From Polytrichum commune (lineage: Eukaryota > Streptophyta > Polytrichopsida > Polytrichales > Polytrichaceae), in the NCBI GenBank assembly GCA_950295325.1, contig OX485803.1, positions 44,595,554 through 44,659,553 of the forward strand: a stretch of DNA of 64,000 nucleotides. The letters are read 5' to 3'. Of the stretch, positions 47,601-59,939 are shown one piece after another (position 1 is the stretch's first letter; each line of letters begins with the position of its first letter). The notes below the pieces were generated by a model. The model saw nothing but the letters and a program-made list of their open reading frames with translations, did not search any database and was not told the DNA's origin. Position numbers and translations under genes: made by a program.

Positions 47601-49341
47601 TCGATATCATCCACGTTAATGACATGGAGTATCCCGATTTTTCATTTTAGTCAACACTTATAATCCACGATGCATAACCTCTAAAATACAAATTTATCAT
47701 CCTTATTTGAATTTATATATTATTTATAAAACTAGATTGCATGTGTATGGGATGCTTACCTATTTTATGAAATCTTCCTCATGAATAAAATTGACCCATA
47801 TATTTAATAGTATGGTGATCGTTGCATGTGATTGATTCCCATGCTTTTTCTCCCTCCGACCTTTTTTAAATATGGTTCTAGTTATAACCAATCTTGAAAT
47901 GGTGTCATGTTATTTCTAATACCATTTTGGGGTATTTTTAACGAGGAATTCATATATTACGATCCCAATGTATAAAGGTATTTGACGGTATTATTGATTC
48001 TGACACTCTTTGAAGCTATATGCCTTACAAAAACCTTCATACATAGGTAAAATCACCTTGGTATCAACATGGTTTAGAATGCTATTGACCCAAATAACAA
48101 GTCATGTATACAGAGATTCCCTCCCTTTGACATACCCACCCACATATCAACATTTCAATGTTATTACAATTTTCATACCCAAAGGTAAGTTTTATGATAC
48201 CATTATTGATGTTGATTGTTGTTACCATGCATTCACCTATATACTAGACCAACACTCGTTATAACCCTATGGACGTGATCCTTCGATGGTGCCTCACAAC
48301 TTCTCTACTACAATGGTTCTCAAGATACCCATAAAAATGCTATTCTATAAGACATCTTACAAAATGCTTTACTGTAATCACACCTTTCAACTTGGTTAAC
48401 CCTTAACTTCGCAAGCAACCCATTTGGGGTTGATGGATGCTTTTTCTTATCCTAAATTAACCCCAACTAACTCATTCATCTGCAATCAGAACAACCACAA
48501 ACATCAAGCCAACATGGATATCTACCCTTAGACACATGAGTTGTGCAGTTTGTAGATGATCAGAATGTGGAAAATAATTTCAAAGTGGGAAGTGGTGTCT
48601 TTTTGTTATGTTGGAAGCTCATGTGAGAATGTTGACTCCAATTAATGGTTGCCGCACCAATGCAAACTTGGCATGAACATTGAAGATGTTTTTTTTGGTA
48701 AAAGTTTATTTTTAGAAACAATATTAATTTTAATGGTCATGTAAAAATGGCCTTTGTGTTCACACGGATTGCTCAATTTAAACACTTGGATAATCTTGAA
48801 TTTTTAGAGGATTCTTTGCATATATGTGGTTACAAATATCGGACATTTTACATACTCCAAATGCAAGGTGGCTAGCTTATTTTGGTTTGCATATTTTGGC
48901 ATGAGAATTATGCAGGTGCTCATCTATTAAGCTGCTCCCATCTAGTAAATCACACAAACATTATGCTCATTTTTTAAGTGATTTGATGCTCAAACATCTT
49001 TCTTGGGGGATCAAACATGACATTTCCTTGTATTCCTTCCTTTCATTGTTATAATCTAAAAATTCAAAAAGTATTTTTGCCCAATTTTCCCCTCAACATT
49101 GCTCATCTCCGATGTTTCAAGATCCCATTCCAACTTGTCCATAAAAACTCCACAATCAACATCAAGTGAAATGCACTCAAAACAACCCTTTCATAGGCTT
49201 GGGAATTAAGGGTTAAGAAAGATTGGATGAACGACAAATGAACCCCGGAGATGGATGAATAACAGGGTATGCAAACCGAGGGAAAAGAGACATCAACAAC
49301 CTATAAATCTTTCTCATTAGCCTCCGATACAACAGCTCCTT
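44700..49341. other. Long intergenic region, mostly unrecognised
   Basis: No gene could be supported in 4.6 kb. A 140-codon frame at 46292-46714 has no recognisable motif. At about 45655-45815 the sequence (AATACCCC, ATCGCACGTG, ATACATT) resembles the right end of the CACGGGG element at 31.4-31.5 kb, so a decayed family member lies here. Confidence 0.5.
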
Positions 49342-49364
49342 AAACCCTAATCTGTAAAACCCTA
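49342..49364 (+). promoter_or_regulatory. Two telo-boxes upstream of WDR12
   Basis: AAACCCTA occurs at 49342-49349 and again at 49357-49364, 173-195 bp before the WDR12 start codon. Telo-boxes are enriched in promoters and leaders of plant ribosomal-protein and ribosome-biogenesis genes, matching this gene's role. Activity is inferred. Confidence 0.6.
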
Positions 49365-49536
49365 GCGCTCCTATCGCTCTTGTCGGCCTCATGTTCCTGA
49401 GCACCATGTGCATCTCTTCGTTCATCGTGTCATTTGTGAGATTTTGCGCTCTGAAGTAAGTTGGTATCCGTGTTGCTATGCTGAGCCGGTGTGATTCGTG
49501 GTGGCCGTGAAGAATTTGAACTTTATGTTGCCAGCC

Positions 49537-52500
49537 ATGGACACCAATGGGGACAGCAACGCAGGCCAAGAGGCGGAGAGGCAAGTGCAGGTGAAGTTTG
49601 TGACGAAGCTGCCGCCTTCTCTTCGTGTGGTTAGCTCTGCATTCGCTATTCCAGCCAAACTTGGGAGATATGGACTCTCCGAAGTTGTTAACACTCTCCT
49701 TGGCCTTGGTACGCGTGAAAATCCCTTGTCTTCTTCACGTCTTGGACTTGAAACGCATGATTTTGGTCTTTTGATCTTAGCAAATGTGCTTGTAATGTCA
49801 TTGCCATCAGGGACGTGATATTGCCTGTTGTTTCTGCAGGCTAGTTTAAGCACATTATACCAGGGAACCTTCTGATAGGAAGCAGTTGTTTACAATTTTA
49901 TTCATAAGTCTGCAATTACTAAGATGTATACAATGCATATAATTCATACATAAGTCTATATTTACTTAATATCCAATCATATGTGCTCATTTTCTTCTCA
50001 TTGGCCATAGGGTTAGGGTCAACCTTTATTGTGTCACGATGTCGATACTTACATGCATTCACGACTATTGAAATCATTTAGGCTATCCATCCATCTACTC
50101 TCGGTTCATGTGCTCAACCTAAGACTCGACAATGTATGTATTTTTTGATTTGTTGTTGTTTGTTGTTTCTGCAGAAAAGCCGCAACCATTTGACTTCCTA
50201 GTGGACGGTGAACTGATTCGAACTTCAGTAGAACAATTTCTTCTATCCAAGGGGATTTCCGCTGTATGTATAATCTTTCCAGAAGCTTGATGCTTGTTCC
50301 TTGCTGTTACATTTCATTTTCCAGGTGTTTCTGAAATTTAACACGTTAAGCTTATTCTACAATGTATGAGTACTCCATAGACTCTGCACCTCCACAGCTT
50401 GCTTTCTTTCCAGGAGTCGTCAAATTGACTCGCTCCTCGCATATATTTGCAGGAAACCACTCTGACCATTGAGTATATACCACTTGTATTACCCCCAGAG
50501 CCTCAAGAACCTCGGGCGCATGATGAGTGGGTTAGTGCTGTCAGTGGCTTCAATCCGAAGTTTATAGTAACTGGTTCATATGACAACTATGGAAGGTACT
50601 TCAGCTTTACAGTCTGGATTCAGCTTTCTGTACGGTTTGTGGGTTTTATTTATGTAAGACGTTTTGTTATGGATCCTGATTCTTACATTTAAATTCTTGT
50701 GGAACAGGCTATGGAATGCATTAGGAGAGTGTGTTGCCCTGTTGCAAGGGCACAAAGATGTTATAACTTCTCTTACGCCAGTGCCAGCACCAGGTTTGGC
50801 AACTGAACCTCTGATTCAACTTCTCAGGTAGTCCCCTGTTTAAATCTATTTTTGAAAGTAGCTGGTTTGTTGTAATTATGTTTCTCAATTTCCACATCTC
50901 CTACAGTGGATGCTTGATCTTCACAGAGTTCAATTTCTTTTGACTGGCTTGGTGAGAAGTTGTGTTCTAATCTTGGCATCATCCTGTAGGATCAAGCTCG
51001 AAGCAGTTGCAGATAGTGACAGCTTCAAAGGATCACAGTTTGTTCTTCTGGCAGGTGATTTTCTTTGGCGGTTATGCAGTGAATTGAACTCGTTGATTTA
51101 TACTAATAAATCTTTGATTGAAGTCTACTTCATAGCGCCCGAGTTGCTTGCGATGCCTTTGTCCTTAGGAAGGAGCACAAACTCTAAATTCCCAGGGTTA
51201 GTCAGGTCAATGCTGATCTCAGGAATTTTCATTTCTGAATAATGGCAAAGACCGTTACAATCCTGGTATATTAATGTTAGGAGGGTAGCTTTTGATCCTG
51301 TGACTGTTCTGGTCATGGACTCAATGGGCGCTCTCTTAATTGTTCCTATCGTTACCAGGTGCAATTCAAGTGTCTCACCTTGGCTCCATAAGGGTTCCAC
51401 ATGCATTCCTCAAGAAATTTCTATCTTATGCATCAATATTTGAAACTTGGGGTTGACAAGGACGGTGCTGATATAGTGATGAGTGATTAGTCGTTATGAT
51501 AGGTTCTCAACATATGGTTTCATTGCAATACAGGTTTCTCTAGGTGGTTTGAGCTCAGCCACTGCAACAGTGGAACCATTGAAGAGATTGTCAGGGCACA
51601 CCTCATCGGTTCAAAGTGTTTCTGCAAGTCCTTCAGGAACTGAGGTACTTAACTCTAGTCCCGGTACTCAATAAGCTGCACCGAGTATTGTCTTGACTCA
51701 AGTTGTGTATGATGGGCGAGGACCTACTCATACACGGATTCCGTGTGGTACTCACAAATTTGTACATAACCTTTCACTGGTATTTGTGTTAGGCTAATGT
51801 TTTTGAGTTCAGGTGTGTTCAGGGTCATGGGATACATCCATCAAGCTGTGGAACTTGAGAGAAGAAGGCGATTTGCAAGATGATTTGGCTGGCAAGAGGC
51901 GGAAGCTGGAGACAGGGGCTGTTGATCATAGTTATTCTCAGGTGGCTGTGTCTTTTGTTCCTTCTGATGGCTTGAGATATCGTCTGAACAAGTTTCAATC
52001 TATAATTGCAGTTTCTCTTGTACCGCTTCATGTGTGTATTTGAGTTGCATCTCTTATATTCCACCTTTTATTTGTAAAGCAGGTGGAAGCTCGGGCAACT
52101 TTTCAAGGCCATACACAAGTTGTTGGAGCTCTTGATTGGGCTGAAAGGGATACAATCTACTCTGCCTCATGGGACCACTCACTTCGGATATGGGATGTTG
52201 AGACTGCAGTGAATACACAGACACTGGTAAGCCTTTTCCTTGGTTTTGTTCTACTGGGTCGCCCTTTTTCTATGAGACTTGTCGTCACTCGTTTACGTCG
52301 AGAGTCTAATGATTTGGACATGCAGCAGCACTGTTGATTTGGGTATCATGTAACTTTCATTGGTGATGGCTAAAATGATAGACGATGCTGTGTGTATAGG
52401 TTGAAACACATTGCTTTCGCTTTTTTTATTCATGCTTTATGTTACCTTTTTGAGCCTCCACCGCTTGCTTGCCAGTCACTGTGAAGCAGAAACGAGGCAT

Positions 52501-55040
52501 TTGTTTGAGAAATTTTCTGCTATTGTTTCCTCACAAAGGCTTCCATTCTATTGATTTGAAAGGCCTTGGATAAATTTTAGGTCAGCTGTGAGCTATGGCA
52601 TACGATTTCACGGCATTAGTGGCTGCAATTGCCTCTCAGTGGGTCTTTGTTGTGTCACAGTGTATAGTTCTAGGTCCCTGTCAACCCATGGTGGGTGTCC
52701 TCGAGAGTTCTCCTTCAATATAAGTTCTGAGTATATTTCTAGGTTCCGGTTATGAACAAACATCTCAAGTGCAGCCAATATAAGGACTAAACTTTTGAAT
52801 GCTGTTGGTGTCCGGAAGGTTTCACCCCTTTTACAGGAAACTGTCTTGGAGTATGAGCTGCTTGACATCACCTCTTTTCATCAACTCATATATGTGGTCT
52901 TTTAAATGCAGACTTGCAGCAAAGCATTACACTGCCTGAGTGTGGGAAGTGAAGGGAAGGCTCTACTAGCAGCGGGAGGTGCTGACAATTCGCTGAGAGT
53001 ATGGGATCCTCGGATACAAGGTAATCACATTGTTGTTAATTGTTCTGAATTTACTTCTCCAGCAGGTTTTTAAGTAAACTCTGGTTCTGGCTTCTATCAT
53101 ATGTTTTAGGTCTAGTAATTGGATTTGGATGTACGTTGATTGTTCATCAAAGCGAATATCCTAACCTGTGCTCACCTGCTTCTGCAGCAACTGTAGCACC
53201 TACGATGCAGTTTACATCACACAAGGGCTGGATATCTGCTTGCAAGTGGTCAGTGCCTTTCCTCGTCTTGAATTATGGTACTCTAGTACACAATGATGCT
53301 CAAGGCGTGTCATCTGTATATTCATTTGACACCGAGTTTCTGCTTTTCAAGGCTTTATATTCAAGGAAATGTTTGTAATGTATGTCTGTTCATACATAAC
53401 CTGGATTCAGTTGGGTCATGGTAAGTTCGTCACTATCTAGTCAAATCAAATCAACTTCTCAATCTCAACATCCATGACTGATTTAGTCATGGTTCACTAA
53501 AACGAGTCCATTCAGTCCGTGCTTACTGTGATATTAGATTCAATCTGTTTTATCTCATTCTGGATTAAGTCAGGTCAATGTGTTGTCAAAAGCTTAAGTT
53601 TCTGACTGATTGCAAAGACCGTTACAATCCAGAGATAGTAATGTCATAGACCTGTCCTCAAGATTCATGGCTGTTTTAGTCATTTGTCGACCAGGCTGTC
53701 TTTGAGTGGACCCATCGTTGCTGGGTGGTGTTCTCTTATTACCTGTGCTCCAACGTGGCCCTATAGTCTCTGTTTATTGTTTTTCTGAGAGACAAGAAAC
53801 CCAAGTGCATTAAGAAGTCTCTGTTTATTGTGATATTGGATGGGATTCCTCTCATTCTGGGTTAAGTCAGGTCAATGTGTGTTCAGAAGCTTGCGTTTCT
53901 GACTGATTGCAAAGACCGTTACAATCCAGAGATAGTAATGTCAAAGACCTGTCCTCAAGATTCATGGCTGTTTTAGTCATGCGTTGACCAGGCTGTTTTT
54001 GAGTGGACCCATCGTTGCTGGGTGGTGTTCTTTTTATCACCTGTGCTCCAACGTGGCCCTACAGTCTCTGTTTATTATTTTTTTTTGGAGGCAGAAGGCC
54101 AAAAAGCCAACATCAAATGCATTAAGAAGTCTCTGTTTATTGTGATATTAGATGCGATTCCTCTCATTCTGGGTTAAGTCAGGTCAATGTCATGCCATGA
54201 GTTCATGCTTTTGACAAATTGCAGAGACCGTTACAATCCAGAGATAGTAATGTCTTAGATCTGTCCTCAAGATTCATGACTGTTTTAGTCACGCGTTGAC
54301 CAGGCTGTCTTTGATTGGACCCATCGTTGCTGGGTGTATTTTTTGTAACACCTGTGCTCCAACGTGGCCCTACATTTTTTCAGTGCTTCTCCTATTTGCA
54401 AATTTGCTCACTAATTGCTCACTAATGAATGTGCTCCAATTCTGTGGATGAGTTTTATGCTGAATATCTTCTTCAAATGGCCGAGACGAGCCACTTTGCG
54501 TTAGTGCTTACTCGATGAGGGGGTTTAGAACGGATTTCCCCCTTGTGATGTTTCTCAGATTTCCACAGAATTGAACCAAATATCGAAGAGTTGGACAATG
54601 GTCGTAATGAGCACTGCATATTAATCATAATGTATGAAAATATTGATGTCAGTGACTGTATATCTGCAGGCATCCGAAATCAGTACACCATATTCTGACA
54701 GCTTCCTATGATGGGACTGTAAAGCTCTGGGATACAAGGGCTACCATACCACTTTTAACGATGAGCGCGCACAAAGACAAGGTAAAAATATGTTTCTAAT
54801 CGAATTAAGATTATGTAGTTCTTTGTATGTCGATCTAACTGTTCCTAAATCTCAGATATGAATCAACAACTGAAGCAAATTGCATATATACCAGTTTCAG
54901 TTCTATGTTCTGGTACTAATTTGGGTATGGTTTGTCTATACTAGGTTCTTAGTGCAGATTGGTGGAAGGATGACTCTATTGTCAGCGGCGGTGCAGACTC
55001 CCAGCTGAATATATTCTCGAACTTGAAATTCTCCTTGTAA
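49537..55040 (+). CDS. Ribosome biogenesis protein WDR12/YTM1 (NLE domain plus WD40 repeats)
   Basis: Twelve exons: 49537-49708, 50175-50263, 50453-50595, 50708-50793, 50990-51054, 51534-51644, 51813-51941, 52083-52226, 52912-53020, 53188-53248, 54670-54781, 54945-55040. All join in phase at GT-AG borders and give 438 residues, the usual WDR12 length. The N-terminal NLE domain (VQVKFVTKLPPSLRV to about residue 90) precedes about seven WD repeats. Landmarks are VTGSYDNYGRLWNA, IVTASKDHSLFFWQ, CSGSWDTSIKLWN, YSASWDHSLRIWD, GGADNSLRVWD, TASYDGTVKLWD and VSGGADSQLNIFS. In yeast and animals WDR12 acts with PES1 and BOP1 (PeBoW) in 27S/32S pre-rRNA processing in the nucleolus. The start GCCATGG is favourable; an in-frame ATG at 49525 is an alternative. 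Intron 10 is long (1.4 kb) and repeat-filled. Confidence 0.95.
51195..51370 (+). repeat. Diverged copy of the intron-10 repeat, in WDR12 intron 5
   Basis: GTCAGGTCAATG, then GGCAAAGACCGTTACAATCC and a later CATCGTTACCAGG-like stretch, follow the same order as in the 300-bp repeats of intron 10. Only part of the unit is recognisable. Confidence 0.6.
53513..54372 (+). repeat. ~300-bp tandem repeats in WDR12 intron 10
   Basis: Three direct units share GTCAGGTCAATG, GACCGTTACAATCCAGAGAT, TCCTCAAGATTCATG, GACCAGGCTGT, GGACCCATCGTTGCTGGGTG and TGTGCTCCAACGTGGCCCTA. GACCGTTAC falls at 53617, 53914 and 54226, giving periods of 297 and 312 bp. Units differ mainly by substitutions and a variable A/T-rich linker. 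They make up most of the 1421-bp intron and do not disturb its splice sites. Confidence 0.9.
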
Positions 55041-56375
55041 CACCGGCTTCATAAGAATCATTTTTGTCCCCGTTGAAATTTCAATTATTTGTGTGACATA
55101 TTTTCATTGTTTGCAAGGTCGTGTGACAATTCTGTTTTGCACTTTTTGAATCATTGAGTTATTCCTTTTAAAACTGCTCTTAATTCCTCTCGAATAATGC
55201 CGCACATGTAAAGTGAACTCTCTATCAGCAGACAGCACAACCTCCACACACCATTTATGAATACAGTGCCAACATACAGATTTCAGCGCTAGGAGATAAA
55301 AAAGAATCCAGTAAGAATCAAAGAGACTGAAAGACACCTGAGACTGAGATACTCGAGGGAAACATGAAATACAAAGACATACTGGATAATGAGTAATGCC
55401 TAAAAAGAGACCTAATATAAAGATATTGAGATCGGTGCATAAAGGTATCCAATAATGATTCAAAGTTCGAAGATCCAACAAAAAGGTCCAATAATGATCA
55501 ACAACCAAGATCTCATTATTCTTAACTGTCTCCAAGTTGTCCTTAGTCATCGCAACGAATACAAGTTAACATGAAATTGCAAAGTCCATGTACTAAGAAC
55601 TTGGTCTGTGTCCTTATTAATTTTTCGGATCTGAATTACACGTACAAGATACACTTATTGGGAATTATGTCGAACTAAAGAAAGTTCGTACATTAAGCAT
55701 AACTGTGATCAAGAATAACTCTGATTTGAAAATATTGTGCAAAAGATATAAACGAATGGCAGCAAGCATTTTCAAGAACTGAGGAGCTTGACTGTGCGAA
55801 GAAGGAAACTCTTCTTGGAGTTGAGTAAGAAAACTTGGACACACAAACATAGTCCCATCTCCTACCAAAAAGTGCAATCTCAAACTGTTCTTCAAAATAT
55901 ACTGACAATTATGGACAAGAGGATCATTGGGGCTTCAACTCTCTAAGTTTATATATTCCAAGTGGATTGTGGACACCTCATGAGTTATATACTAAAAAGT
56001 ATGTCTGCTGTAATGCGTAATGTGAATATCTTATACCTATTGATTGGGTATTTGTGAACTCCTGTGGGTTTGATAGCCGGAATTGTGAAAAGTCATAGCA
56101 AAGGAGTTGGAATTTCCAAAATTATTACCTTGAATTGCCGAACTGAGTTCGGCACTTTAAATGATCATCCGGCATAGTTCTGTTGGATGGTCTATCAACC
56201 TACAGTAAGTCACAACCACCAAGTGCTTCTCAGAAATATAAGCCAAGAGCAACAAGCAACTTCTACACAAACCAAGAGTCAGAAACATCTTTTTCAAGAG
56301 GCAAGAGCCACAGCCACCAAGAGCCTCAAAAATAAGAGCAAAGGAAAAGGACAAGAATATTGCAAAGGCCTCTCA
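55041..56375. other. Downstream of WDR12, nothing recognised
   Basis: A 148-codon minus-strand frame at 55104-55550 has no familiar motif and is probably chance. A small perfect hairpin GCCGAACT/AGTTCGGC lies near 56137-56153. Confidence 0.5.
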
Positions 56376-56685
56376 GGGGTTGTTTACATTATGGACCATG
56401 AAGTCGTTTCCTGCTCCTCTAAAATATGTGATTGACCATTGAACTCATCCGAGGACCACTTTGGTTTACATCAAGGAAAAATAATTTAAGAGTGATCATG
56501 GAAATATATTGCAAAAATCAGCACTTTCACTTTTTGGTGCATGGTCACTCCTCTTGGTATGAGTTTGGTTTACACGTAGGTTTAGGGTATTTCTTTTTTT
56601 TAATAAATTGGACCACGGAAGTGTGACCATGGAAAAATGCTATCCGAAATGGGACAACTTCGTGGTCCATGGTGTAAACAACCCC
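56376..56685. mobile_element. 310-bp Tourist/PIF-Harbinger-type MITE
   Basis: The ends GGGGTTGTTTACATTATGGA and the inverse of TCCATGGTGTAAACAACCCC match over about 33 bp, continuing into CCATGAAGTCGT/ACAACTTCGTGG. The flanks are TCA on the left and TTA on the right, a TTA duplication with one later change. It is non-coding. Confidence 0.75.
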
Positions 56686-57485
56686 TTATGAAGTCTCTTG
56701 GGTAGAGGGGGGGGGGGGGGGGAGGACCATAAGGGTTCATGAGTGCCCCTTATCAAGACTTGAGACATGTTAATTGTGGGTAGCTAAACCTATAGATACA
56801 AGTCAACAACTTAAACATTCAAATTGTGGTCATGATAAAATAAAGACCCTTAGACGTGGGCAATATTACACTCATGAAAAAATCATAGCAAGGAGTTAAT
56901 TAGACTCCATTTTCACATGATGAAAGTTTTTTGCTTTGTTCAATTCAATGATAGTACCTAGATGTTGTGAAACCCAAGCCCTCCACTCAAATATAGCTAT
57001 CCGACTGAAAGAAGTGACCATGAAAGGCATGCTTACCTTACATGTAAAAGGATGTTCGAGATATCCTATGTTGAACTCATTATACCCACACTATCCATTC
57101 ATCATGTATCTTAAATGTGTCTCTCTCGAGAACGTGGATGCATGTCATATGTGACCTAAGAGTTTGCATAGGGCTAGAATCCACATCTACTAAGATGACA
57201 AAGGAGAGAGGGGATTATTGTATACGTGTGTATCTCTCATTCATCCAACGTAAAAGCCCTAAAAGAATATGTAATCCAGGGGATATTAATTGTTAGTTGG
57301 TTGGACATTGGAGGTGGTTATAAAGACCCAAAACTAGTGTACTCGAGGTCATTTGAAATGAATTGGTAGCAAACCTATAGGGAATGAAGTTTGTAAGTTG
57401 GATGGATGAGAAGTACACTCGTCTACGATAATCCCATGTCTCTCCCATGACAAAGCCCAATCAAATATAGAGTTATGTTAACTTA
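56686..57485. other. Intergenic, nothing recognised
   Basis: Contains a G16 tract (56707-56722). No gene is supported. Confidence 0.5.
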
Positions 57486-57941
57486 GGGCCACTTCACACA
57501 TGAGACTGAGAGCATGTGACCAAGTACACTTCAAGCACTCTCATTGGTGGACAAGGCGGAGCCGGTCCAAGTTCGCTTCACACTACTCTTGAGGGACCAA
57601 CGGAGTATGTGAATGCAAGGTGGATGTAAAGTCTACATGGATGCCTACATGGCATCAAATGGATCATGTTTCATGGTCACTTGGACTATTTTCAAAAACC
57701 ACCTCTCGGAGGTAGGCCTAACACAAAACCGAACCCTCACAATTGTTGGTTTATCATGTGCGAGGACCCACATGAATAGAAATTCATTGAGGGCCCGGTC
57801 ACATATGACTTCACACTACACTTGAGGGTCCGTGACCACACTACATGATTACGGAGGTGTGTTGGAATGGCTTTTGGACATTTTCTTTTGGGCTCTCACA
57901 ATTTCATGGTCACGGCTCTTGGCTCGTGTGCGAAGTGGCCC
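57486..57941 (+). mobile_element. PIF/Harbinger-type MITE, copy B of an inverted pair
   Basis: The ends GGGCCACTTCACACATGAG and the inverse of CTCGTGTGCGAAGTGGCCC are flanked by TTA (57483-57485 and 57942-57944). Its body is the reverse complement of 21443-21911. This copy has the better-preserved ends, so it defines the 456-bp element. Confidence 0.85.
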
Positions 57942-58070
57942 TTAAGCTTCTGCAAAAGCCCACTCTCTCATGTGAGTTCCGAGTGATCTTTGCAAGTGGC
58001 TCATGGAATTATTCTCATGTCCATAGTGTCCACTGGCTAGTCAAAGGAGGCTGCATAGACAGACCCCGTA

Positions 58071-58121
58071 AACTGGACCGTCAAAAGGCCGTAAACTGGA
58101 CAAGGCCTTGACGGTCCAGTT
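58071..58121. repeat. Strong hairpin with 18-bp arms
   Basis: AACTGGACCGTCAA plus AGGCC pairs with GGCCTTGACGGTCCAGTT across a 13-bp loop, with one bulged A. The loop itself repeats GTAAACTGGA. Not a terminator in a eukaryotic setting; probably part of a small foldback. Confidence 0.6.
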
Positions 58122-58353
58122 CATCTCACAACATCCACATGGACCCTATATGATGTGGATGAATTCTTTCACAATTTCATACATCCACATCCACATCACA
58201 CTTTTAACTAAGCGGGATAGAAATGTTGGTGTCACCTTGGTACCACCTTCTTCAAGTAAGCTTAGGTAGTGTATGTTTTAGGAGGTTTACAAGTTAGCCT
58301 TTAATGGTTTGTTCTTTAACATCTACGTCCAAGGGTGGACACAACATCATTAA

Positions 58354-58723
58354 GATCTAGTTCACATGGGGTCTCAAGTCCCACTCGTGTTACCATGTCT
58401 GAACATCAAGGCAAAGTCCCAACATTTGAGCTTCAAGAAGTCACGATAGTGTGGTTTATGTTCATTAAAGTCATATCTTTATTATTTTATGTAAAAATAT
58501 TTGCGGGACTTGTTGGGTCTAGCTTTTGCTCAATCTGATTCTCAACACAAGTCCCAAGTCTCACCTCCAAAATGTGTAGTCATGTATGCATTCATCATAC
58601 TTCGGACTTAGGACTTGGAACCCCGTGTGAAGTGATAAATCCCAACTTCTATTCTATCAACGACAAAGATTGCACGGATTGACTTCAAGTGAATTGGGAC
58701 TTAAGACACGTGTGAGCTGGCCC
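58354..58723 (-). mobile_element. Degenerate relative of the MITE at 60.5-60.9 kb
   Basis: It matches 60460-60853 in reverse complement. TTCACATGGGG, CAAGTCCCACTC, CAAAGTCCCAAC and GATTGCACGGAT are shared in order. The ends are eroded and no clear duplication remains. Confidence 0.65.
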
Positions 58724-59726
58724 AAGGTCTATAAACTTAACTCCCTTTTCAAAGGGGAGGACAAGCCCTAGGCGTTTTCGGGTAGCTTGTTGTTTGGTCG
58801 TGACTCAAGCTCACTAGGTATGGTGCCCAACCCTCATTCTTGGCCAGTGAAGTTGCCATTGGCGGTGACCTACCTAGCAAGTGTGCTATCCCCTGTAGGT
58901 CCCAAGCCAACGACACTTATACAATTACATACTATACAATCCCAAGAATCACCATTACTGCAAGCTCAAAAATTCCTACTTGTGGTTTGATGTGGTGGAA
59001 TGAAATGTAATCAAGCTGAACATTGTTCATTTTGTAAGGAAACCCCAACATAAAGGGGGTATTATGCCCTTTTCAATCATAGCCTCAAGGTGCACAAGCC
59101 TATTGATGAATAATTTTATGAAAGAGGTGAAAAATTCAACCAATTTACTGTTTGTGTAGATAAGGATCCCCATGACTTCTTATAGCATCAACATTTTGTT
59201 TCCACTTCTCAATGAAAAAAACATCCTTAATTGTAACCATACTTCTCAAGGAAGAGGGATTTTGAATGCTCGTGGTAGGACCTTTCAACGTATACAATAA
59301 TCATATGGCATCTTGGCCCTCCATGTTACATGATAGCAAATCGCAACTCTTCATATTAGCCCCCTACATGGTGGTGGGCATCAAGGCTATTTTTGGAAGT
59401 GTGTTTTCTTTGAGACTCGGAAGCAAGAATGGAATTTCAATTTCACCATCGTACTACCTTCTCTAAGTGGGTAATGTATTTCTAGGGGGACATAGTTGAC
59501 CTAATTGGAGATCCTATATGATCATTAACAAAGAAAGAGAACCATAATTTTGATGATGTTCAAGATATTTGCTTATACGAGGTATTGACTATTGCCTAGA
59601 CGTGGATATTATTAACATGTCATGTCCATAGTTGAACATTCAACTTTCAGCTTTGTGAAACTTGTATTACAAAATGAAAGGGTGGAACATTGTATCCAAA
59701 AGTGCTACCTATTCCATGCAGTGATC
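58724..59726. other. Intergenic, nothing recognised
   Basis: Contains at about 59010-59125 the direct copy of the dispersed repeat described at 13970-14160. No gene is supported. Confidence 0.5.
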
Positions 59727-59939
59727 GGGGAGATTTTAGGGCATAATCGGTTGAGATACTAGTGTTTGCTAGTCCAACCGGTTACATATTAACATCCTCT
59801 GGTTTTCCTTTATTAAATTGGGGTATATTCTTCTATAAATTCCTCGAAAATGATTGATAATTTTCTTGCAGTCTTGAGCTTCAACCGGTTATTTCTCAAA
59901 CTCAAACGGTTCATTTGTAACTAACTGCCGGTTCTCCCC
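59727..59939. mobile_element. 213-bp element with GGGGAGA ends and repeated ACCGGTT motifs
   Basis: The ends are short inverses (GGGGAGA/TCTCCCC) with GATC on both sides. Five CGGTT-type words (AATCGGTT, AACCGGTT twice, AAACGGTT, GCCGGTT) are spread along it. A second copy in the opposite orientation is at 63613-63817, which proves mobility. The superfamily is undetermined because the target duplication is unclear. Confidence 0.65.

Noticed and set aside
49498-49818. 106-residue open frame as an independent gene
   Set aside because: It is WDR12 exon 1 read on into its intron; the splice donor at 49709 and the in-phase exon 2 explain it.
55104-55550. 148-codon minus-strand frame just downstream of WDR12
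   Set aside because: Composition and lack of any conserved motif suggest a chance frame in AT-rich DNA.
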